Below, piece by piece: positions 6,625 to 10,135 of a stretch of DNA of 10,135 nucleotides. The stretch spans positions 1 through 10,135 of the forward strand of contig CAJMJM010000065.1 of assembly GCA_905213725.1 (NCBI GenBank), written 5' to 3'. This DNA comes from Collinsella aerofaciens (GTDB taxonomy: Bacteria; Actinomycetota; Coriobacteriia; Coriobacteriales; Coriobacteriaceae). The translations under genes were made by a program, and so were the position numbers. How positions within the stretch are numbered: position 1 is the stretch's first letter; each line of letters begins with the position of its first letter. The notes beneath the pieces are model-generated. The model saw only the letters and a list, made by a program, of their open reading frames with translations. It made no database searches and was not told where the DNA came from.

Positions 6625-7686
6625 CTATTCAATCATGCCGCGCTCGAGCGTGCCGAGCGCCGCGCGGGCGTCCCATGCTGCAATGCGCTTCTCGGTCTTC
6701 CACGTTTGGAAGAACCAACCGGCAGCCGGCGCAAACGAAGCCAGCTGATTGGCGATAAACACGCGCTCGTAGGCATTGCGGCCCTCGGGCGTAACCGACG
6801 AGTTGGCAAAGATCGCCGCGCCCGACCATTCGCCCACCAGCACGGGGAACCCAGTTGAAATCGCTTCTTTAAGCTCGCGCTTGTTACGCGAAATCGCCGT
6901 CGTCAGCCCGCGGGGGCTCGTGATGTCGAGCGCATGCTCGTCGCGGTAATGGTACAGGTGAAGGTCCATGTAGACGTTCTTGTACTTGGCGCCGCGCATA
7001 AAATGCTTCCACTCGCTGGGATGCCCCGACGACGAGAAAACGACGATCTTATCCTCGGGCATATACGAACGGACGAGCTCGTAAGCATCGCGATAGAAAT
7101 TGCGCAGGTAGTGAGCAGGAATGCCATCCGTCATGGTGAAGAGGCTCTTGCGGACACTCATCTGCGGCGTATCCAGCAGCTCAATACCCAGCAGGCTCTC
7201 GGCCTCGCCGTAGCGATCGGCCAAGCGCTCGAGCACGTCGAGTGCGACATGACGACCGTTGGTGGACGAATGCCACTCGGCAACAGCCTCCGGCGTGGCG
7301 GGTGAATCGTTGGAATCGCCCTGGCCACCGGGCACAGTCGCCAGGTCAAGCAGCACGCGAATGTTGTACTTGGCAGCCCACTCAATCGCGCGGTCGATGT
7401 AATCGACAACCGAGATGTAGGAGGCATCGGACTCCTGTGAGCCAAAGGCATACCAAGGCACCGGCAGGCGCACGGCGTTGAGGCCGATCTGCGCCATGCG
7501 ACGGAAATCGTCCTCGCTCACAAACGTCTCGTAATGACGGCGCATGCGCTCGTTATAGGCGGCGGTGCCCATGGCCTCCTGCAGCTCGGCCGCGTTGGAT
7601 GCACCGGTCGCCGCGTATAGCGACGGGGTCACCCAAGGCTCGGGAATAAACCAGCCAGAGAGATTAACGCCGAGTATCCTCTCCAT
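6625..7686 (-). CDS. GH5-like (exo-beta-1,3-glucanase-type) protein, catalytic acid/base residue replaced
   Basis: The 353-residue protein resembles family GH5 exo-1,3-beta-glucanases (COG2730) over its whole length. It has GVNLSGWFIPEPWVTPSLY at the N-terminus, NAVRLPVPW (conserved Arg), LLGIELLDTPQ, YMDLHLYHY, the nucleophile segment VLVGEWSGAA (Glu286) and GWFFQTWKTE. In active relatives the acid/base Glu lies in LNEP; here the segment reads LDTP, with Thr173 in its place. The conserved His-containing LHGAPGSQ segment is also altered to LATVPGGQ. It may therefore be a pseudoenzyme, binding protein or enzyme with changed mechanism. I see no signal peptide, so it is probably cytoplasmic. ATG 7686 has AGGGGG 5-7 bases upstream; a further 65 open codons upstream look non-coding. 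The stop lies 6 bases before rsmI, which makes it the first gene of a GH5-rsmI-metG unit. Confidence 0.85.
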   Translation of the reverse strand: MERILGVNLSGWFIPEPWVTPSLYAATGASNAAELQEAMGTAAYNERMRRHYETFVSEDDFRRMAQIGLNAVRLPVPWYAFGSQESDASYISVVDYIDRAIEWAAKYNIRVLLDLATVPGGQGDSNDSPATPEAVAEWHSSTNGRHVALDVLERLADRYGEAESLLGIELLDTPQMSVRKSLFTMTDGIPAHYLRNFYRDAYELVRSYMPEDKIVVFSSSGHPSEWKHFMRGAKYKNVYMDLHLYHYRDEHALDITSPRGLTTAISRNKRELKEAISTGFPVLVGEWSGAAIFANSSVTPEGRNAYERVFIANQLASFAPAAGWFFQTWKTEKRIAAWDARAALGTLERGMIE

Positions 7687-7751
7687 CACTGCCCCCTTCG
7701 GATCGTGCAGGCCGAGCCTGCATCGTATTGCATAGGAAAAGTATCGTTTTG

Positions 7752-7780
7752 AGTATACCCGCGCATGCGGACAGACGACC
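7752..7780 (-). promoter_or_regulatory. Possible promoter of the GH5-rsmI-metG unit
   Basis: A near-consensus -10, TATACT, lies at 7757-7752 on the minus strand, preceded by GGG. At the right distance there is only GGTCGT as a -35 (7780-7775), a poor match. The start point would lie about 60 bases before the GH5 start codon. Confidence 0.4.
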
Positions 7781-7791
7781 GAACGGTCTGT
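7771..7791. promoter_or_regulatory. Operator-like palindrome upstream of the GH5 gene
   Basis: The inner sequence GACCG-AA-CGGTC (7776-7787) is a perfect 5-bp inverted repeat, and the outer ACAGAC (7771-7776) and GTCTGT (7786-7791) are also complementary. It covers the -35 position of the promoter proposed at 7752-7780. This shape is common for dimeric repressor sites such as TetR-family operators, but no regulator gene is in the window, so the role is inferred. Confidence 0.35.
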
Positions 7792-7923
7792 AAAGTGGCG
7801 CAAAAGCGGGAGGAATGTCTGAGCGGGCGGGCCCGAGATGTGCACGCACGTCGGAAGTAAGCGCCGGAAAGCGCATCCCACTCTGAAGCCAAATTCCGGG
7901 ACGCAATTTCCGCAGAGCCCTCA
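7792..7923. other. Intergenic stretch with no recognised gene
   Basis: This 132 bp lies between the palindrome upstream of the GH5 gene and the distal tRNA-Phe tail copy. Minus-strand frames are open here in more than one register, but their translations are Arg/Ser-rich, look like nothing known and lack ribosome-binding sites. I see no hairpin or repeat of note. Confidence 0.5.
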
Positions 7924-7986
7924 ATAAAAGAAAAGGACCCCTTTGCAGAGGTCCTAGTCAATTCAAGGTGGCGGGGAAGGGAATCG
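7924..7986 (-). repeat. Distal copy of the tRNA-Phe tail plus terminator (direct repeat B2)
   Basis: This 63 bp is identical, as far as I can compare, to 8110-8172. Read on the minus strand it begins in the T-loop of tRNA-Phe (CGATTCCCTTCCCCGCCACC), then gives the trailer and the terminator. No tRNA body is attached. The offset between copies is 186 bp. Confidence 0.92.
7926..7954 (-). terminator. Rho-independent terminator in the distal tRNA-Phe tail copy
   Basis: The minus-strand stem GGACCTCT/AGGGGTCC (one U-G pair) with loop GCAA lies at 7935-7954, followed by TTTTCTTTTA. It is identical to the terminator at 8112-8141. Confidence 0.8.
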
Positions 7987-8109
7987 CGTCCGCGCGCTGC
8001 GCGGACGGACCGCTGCGGCGCTTGCGCGCCTTGCGAGCTACGCTGGCAAACGCTAACGCGTTTCCTCAGCTCCGCGCCCTCACGGGGTTCGATTCCGTGC
8101 AGGGTCTAT
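7987..8109. other. Hairpin-rich spacer of the tRNA-Phe element (element B body)
   Basis: This 123 bp G+C-rich stretch lies between the two tRNA-Phe tail copies. Four hairpins occur in order: CGTCCGCGC/GCGCGGACG (7987-8007, 9 bp, loop GCT); GGCGC/GCGCC (8017-8030, loop TTGC); AAACGC/GCGTTT (8048-8063, loop TAAC); and CACGG/CCGTG (8081-8099) around GGTTCGATT. The last contains GGGGTTCGATTCC, the T-loop core of the adjacent tRNA-Phe, in the opposite orientation to the tRNA. Length, order and spacing parallel 1894-2018. No credible gene lies in it. Confidence 0.7.
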
Positions 8110-8154
8110 ATAAAAGAAAAGGACCCCTTTGCAGAGGTCCTAGTCAATTCAAGG

Positions 8155-8172
<18 letters not shown>
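8110..8172 (-). repeat. Proximal tRNA-Phe tail plus terminator (direct repeat B1)
   Basis: This 63 bp copy overlaps the last 18 bases of the tRNA-Phe gene and continues through the trailer and terminator. It matches 7924-7986 without a visible difference; the match ends in the T-loop at 8172. Confidence 0.92.
8112..8141 (-). terminator. Rho-independent terminator of tRNA-Phe
   Basis: The stem GGACCTCT/AGGGGTCC with loop GCAA (8121-8140) is followed on the minus strand by TTTTCTTTTA. One position pairs as U-G only in minus-strand RNA (it would be C-A in plus-strand RNA), which supports this orientation. Confidence 0.87.
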
Positions 8173-8227
<55 letters not shown>

Positions 8228-8259
8228 ATTTGAGGTGTGCCTTGTTTCAAGGCTTGATT

Positions 8260-8287
8260 AGTATAACCAAGGACGCGTTCCGGTCAA
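8260..8287 (-). promoter_or_regulatory. Promoter of tRNA-Phe
   Basis: On the minus strand the -35 TTGACC (8287-8282) and the -10 TATACT (8265-8260) are 16 bases apart, both close to the sigma-70 consensus. The transcript would start about 25 bases before the tRNA. Confidence 0.75.
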
Positions 8288-8350
8288 CCGAGAATTTTAA
8301 AAAAGTTTTTGAGCACAGCCTCGGTTCTATAAATCGGCACGTCAGAGGCA

Positions 8351-8638
8351 TCAGCCGGCAGCAAGAAGTTTTTCACTCAGAGCCGCACGGGCAAACTCAC
8401 TTGGCGTCATCCCCTCGGCAGCCGCCCGTCGACGAATGGCCTCCTTCATTCCCAGAGGAATCTTGACCGACAGCGTTGCCGTCCCCTCACCTGAGAGCGG
8501 GGGCCGTCCATGCACGATCCCACCAACGGTGTGTTCGCCATCCGGAAACTCTCCGCGCTCGTACGACTCGCACCACGCGTCAATCATTTCATCCGTTACA
8601 ACCTGACCATTAGCGGCCGTATACGTCTTGCCCATCAT
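8351..8638 (-). CDS. Ribbon-helix-helix antitoxin of a type II toxin-antitoxin pair
   Basis: The 95-residue protein ends in a ribbon-helix-helix domain (about residues 53-95). A beta-strand TATLSVKIPLGMKEAIRRR leads into AAAEGMTPSEFARAALSEKL, the pattern of CopG/BrnA-type DNA-binding antitoxins. The N-terminal half (NGQVVTDEMIDAWCESYERG, then a linker with HGRPPLSGEG) resembles a segment I associate with actinobacterial antitoxins of this kind. As an antitoxin it should bind and neutralise the product of the gene before it and repress the shared promoter. The start ATG 8638 overlaps the toxin stop in ATGA; a second ATG at 8635 has the better spacing from AAAGGGG. The toxin-first order matches BrnT-BrnA. 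No clear terminator follows. Confidence 0.72.
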   Translation of the reverse strand: MMGKTYTAANGQVVTDEMIDAWCESYERGEFPDGEHTVGGIVHGRPPLSGEGTATLSVKIPLGMKEAIRRRAAAEGMTPSEFARAALSEKLLAAG

Positions 8639-8901
8639 CGACCCCTTTGCCGAGCCTGTTCAATCTCCTGCCAAAATTTCTTCTGGACTGGAGACAGGGC
8701 ATGAATGATAAGCCACCCACGGACAAGCTCGACCGCGACAAGCTCCACGCTTCGTCCGTCTGGGAGCCATCCAATCGCAAGCCATCTCGGCGGCTCGTCC
8801 TTCGACTCGCGACGAATGCACTCAGTAACCGCAAGCCAAGCGCTAAGCACCTGCTTTTCCGTCAGGTGCTTTTTAGCGTTGGGATGAATCTCAACATCCA
8901 T
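8635..8901 (-). CDS. BrnT-like toxin of a type II toxin-antitoxin pair
   Basis: This 88-residue protein has the layout of the BrnT/DUF4258 group of small RelE-fold ribonuclease toxins. It has an N-terminal HPNAKKHLTEKQVLSAW segment, then RWLAIGWLPDGRSVELVA and a strand-helix ending GWLIIHALSPVQKKFWQEIE. This assignment rests on pattern and context rather than a diagnostic motif. The context is good: a ribbon-helix-helix gene follows with a 4-base overlap. ATG 8901 lies 9 bases behind GGAGG; 32 upstream open codons include the palindrome and are unlikely to be coding. If active it would cleave mRNA when the antitoxin is lost. Another RelE-superfamily toxin is the main alternative. Confidence 0.65.
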   Translation of the reverse strand: MDVEIHPNAKKHLTEKQVLSAWLAVTECIRRESKDEPPRWLAIGWLPDGRSVELVAVELVRGWLIIHALSPVQKKFWQEIEQARQRGR

Positions 8902-8926
8902 GCATCTTCTCCTCCATCTTACCCAA

Positions 8927-8941
8927 TTTCGTATGACGAAA
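8927..8941. promoter_or_regulatory. Probable operator of the toxin-antitoxin pair
   Basis: TTTCGT-ATG-ACGAAA is a perfect 6-3-6 inverted repeat centred 33 bases before the toxin start. It lies in the short gap behind the DUF192 gene, where the promoter of the pair must be. Autorepression through such a site is usual for ribbon-helix-helix antitoxins; binding here is inferred. Confidence 0.55.
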
Positions 8942-8959
8942 GTCCACTGTCGCCAATTC

Positions 8960-9319
8960 TTAAGCCGGCACGCGTTGGAGAGCAGGGGTCGAAACAATGA
9001 TTGAAGGACGCTCTAGTACGGCCCAGGCGCCGGGGCAGGAGCACATGCGCCAAGGGCGGACGTTTTCGTAGCGCGCGAGGATATTGCCGTCGCAATCGAT
9101 GGAGGCGATGTCGATGGGATAGGCCATAAAACACGTATGGACCGAAGAGCAGCGTGGAAACGCCATGACGAGCGGCAGGCCGTTGGCGGCAACCGGACGC
9201 CGTCCCAGCATGCCGCGCAGGCGCACGACAAACGACTCCGCCACCACAAACTCGGCCGGCGTCCAACCCAGCCTATTGAGTGCCCGCGCGTAGGCGATGT
9301 AGGACGAGACCGCGGTCAC
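8960..9319 (-). CDS. DUF192 family protein linked to the Tad cluster
   Basis: The 119-residue product contains a DUF192 (COG1430) domain: VVRLRGMLGRR, LPLVMAFPRCSSVHTCFMAY with the characteristic hydrophobic-S-V-H-T-x-x-M pattern, PIDIASIDCDGNILA and a C-terminal GAWAVLE stretch. The biochemical role of the family is not established. I chose GTG 9319 because it overlaps the stop of the TadE-like gene in GTGA and is preceded by GGGGGT; an in-frame open stretch further upstream lies wholly within that gene. Many DUF192 proteins are exported, but I see no signal peptide here. The tight overlap suggests it works with the pilus genes. Confidence 0.85.
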   Translation of the reverse strand: MTAVSSYIAYARALNRLGWTPAEFVVAESFVVRLRGMLGRRPVAANGLPLVMAFPRCSSVHTCFMAYPIDIASIDCDGNILARYENVRPWRMCSCPGAWAVLERPSIIVSTPALQRVPA

Positions 9320-9792
9320 ATGACCACCCCCGGACGCCATGGATCGACCGTCACCGCACGCTCGTGCGACAACGTTGTCGGCGCCCCCAGCGGAACGCCA
9401 GCGATGCTGAGAGAAGTCGGCCACGGCTCATAGTGCATGGTGCAGGTGTAGGTCCTAAACGTACCGGATAGGGAGAGCAGGCCACCATCCGATGCCTCCG
9501 CGCCTTGCTCGCTCGACACTTCGATCTGCAAGTCATAGCCTTCCATGGCATTCAGAATTTGAGTCTGAACCGTCGCTGAGGCATCGGCAGAGCTTTCGTC
9601 GCCCTCCCCCTCCGACGCCACGGCGTGCGCCAACACGATGTCGGGCACCACGCGGTCGAAGCGCGCAACAGCGCTGGCAAAGATCATGACGTTGTACACG
9701 ATGAGTGCCAGCACCAGCAAAACGGGCGTAACCACTGCCATCTCAACCGTCGCTTGGGCGCGCTCCTCGCGCAGACGCATGCGGATACTCAT
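9316..9792 (-). CDS. TadE-like pseudopilin
   Basis: The 158-residue protein has the TadE signature at its N-terminus: a basic stretch MSIRMRLREE, then AQATVEMAVVTPVLL and a hydrophobic segment of about residues 18-40 (VLLVLALIVYNVMIFASAVA). The rest is soluble, with an acidic low-complexity patch (EGEGDESSADASATV, about residues 61-75), and probably faces outward. TadE/TadG-type minor pseudopilins belong to the Flp pilus (tight adherence) machinery. ATG 9792 shares one base with the stop of the preceding gene (TAATG), and the stop overlaps the DUF192 start by 4 bases, so all three are probably one operon. Confidence 0.82.
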   Translation of the reverse strand: MSIRMRLREERAQATVEMAVVTPVLLVLALIVYNVMIFASAVARFDRVVPDIVLAHAVASEGEGDESSADASATVQTQILNAMEGYDLQIEVSSEQGAEASDGGLLSLSGTFRTYTCTMHYEPWPTSLSIAGVPLGAPTTLSHERAVTVDPWRPGVVM

Positions 9793-10135
9793 TACGACCC
9801 ACCGCCCAGAGCGCCAACCAGCGTGGCGACATCGACGGTGAGCGGGATGGAGCCGCCGCCGGGCAGAGGAATCTCCGCAAGTGTGAACACCGTACCGCTA
9901 ATGGTGCGTTCGACTTGATATTCCAACGCCTCGCAAAGCGCCTTGGGATCGGTCACGCCCAACGGAATACTTCGCAGTTTGTCTTGCGTTTGAGAGAGAC
10001 CCGCAATGTCAGACCCCGGGCTCTTGATGACATTGGCGGTGTCGGTCAGCACCGGCTTTCGCAGGCGCAAGTCGCACGGCTCCAAGCCCCGCGCCGCCAA
10101 GGCCGCCGAAACGGAATCGCCAAGCCACGCCGCAA
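9792..10135 (-). CDS. Unidentified Tad-cluster protein, C-terminal part (runs off the right edge)
   Basis: The frame is open from the window edge to TAA 9792 and supplies 113 C-terminal residues, including LAARGLEPCDLRLRKPVL, ALCEALEYQVERTISGTVF and the ending VDVATLVGALGGGS. I do not recognise a domain. Codon use fits a real gene. The one-base overlap with the TadE-like gene suggests an operon partner, perhaps another TadE/TadG-type pseudopilin whose membrane segment lies outside the window. Confidence 0.7.
   Translation of the reverse strand, partial: AAWLGDSVSAALAARGLEPCDLRLRKPVLTDTANVIKSPGSDIAGLSQTQDKLRSIPLGVTDPKALCEALEYQVERTISGTVFTLAEIPLPGGGSIPLTVDVATLVGALGGGS

Noticed and set aside
7687..7881. 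N-terminal extension of the GH5-like protein by up to 65 codons
   Set aside because: The extension translates to Arg/Cys-rich sequence unlike the family, includes the promoter and palindrome, and ATG 7686 has a good ribosome-binding site.
8286..8326. Inverted repeat AACCGAG/CTCGGTT behind the antitoxin gene, considered as a terminator
   Set aside because: The loop is 27 bases and no T-tract follows the closing arm. One arm overlaps the -35 of the tRNA-Phe promoter, so the pairing is probably coincidental.

Overview
The window looks like a chromosomal piece of a high-G+C Gram-positive bacterium. The best guess is a gut member of the Coriobacteriia close to Collinsella. This is inferred from the G+C-rich codon use, the protein sequence style, the rsmI-metG-rsmA-tatD neighbourhood and the TadE pilin genes; no marker here proves the genus. 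Every gene I can support is on the minus strand, so the window reads from high to low coordinates.

From the right edge: 10135-8960 is the end of a Tad-type pilus/secretion cluster (an unidentified C-terminal fragment, a TadE-like pseudopilin, a DUF192 protein) with stop and start codons overlapping by 1 and 4 bases. A BrnT/BrnA-like toxin-antitoxin pair (8901-8351) follows, with a perfect 6-3-6 palindrome just upstream. tRNA-Phe(GAA) comes next with its own promoter. A housekeeping run follows: a GH5-like protein that seems to lack the catalytic acid/base glutamate, rsmI (16S rRNA C1402 2'-O-methylation) and metG (methionyl-tRNA synthetase), then a hairpin terminator, then rsmA (16S rRNA A1518/A1519 dimethylation) overlapping tatD. 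tRNA-Leu(CAG) sits behind tatD with its own promoter. The left end holds an SPFH/band-7 membrane protein, a broken rlmH (23S rRNA pseudouridine-1915 methylation) and the start of proC (proline synthesis). Much of the content serves translation: two tRNAs, one aminoacyl-tRNA synthetase and three rRNA methylation genes, one of them broken.

Two observations stand out. First, both tRNA loci are followed by the same unusual structure. The tRNA 3' end, from the T-loop on, plus its terminator (about 63 bp), is repeated directly about 186-190 bp away. The 123-125 bp between the copies are a G+C-rich series of four hairpins in the same order at both loci, and the last hairpin carries an inverted copy of the local tRNA's own T-loop core (Leu type at one locus, Phe type at the other). 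This looks like a family of very small tRNA-targeted elements, or a tRNA-tail duplication system, that the annotated genes do not explain. Second, rlmH has an in-frame amber codon at codon 55 of an otherwise full-length 156-codon frame.

Longer stretches without genes are 1759-2063 and 7687-8154. Each is mostly such a tRNA-tail element plus the upstream region of the neighbouring gene.
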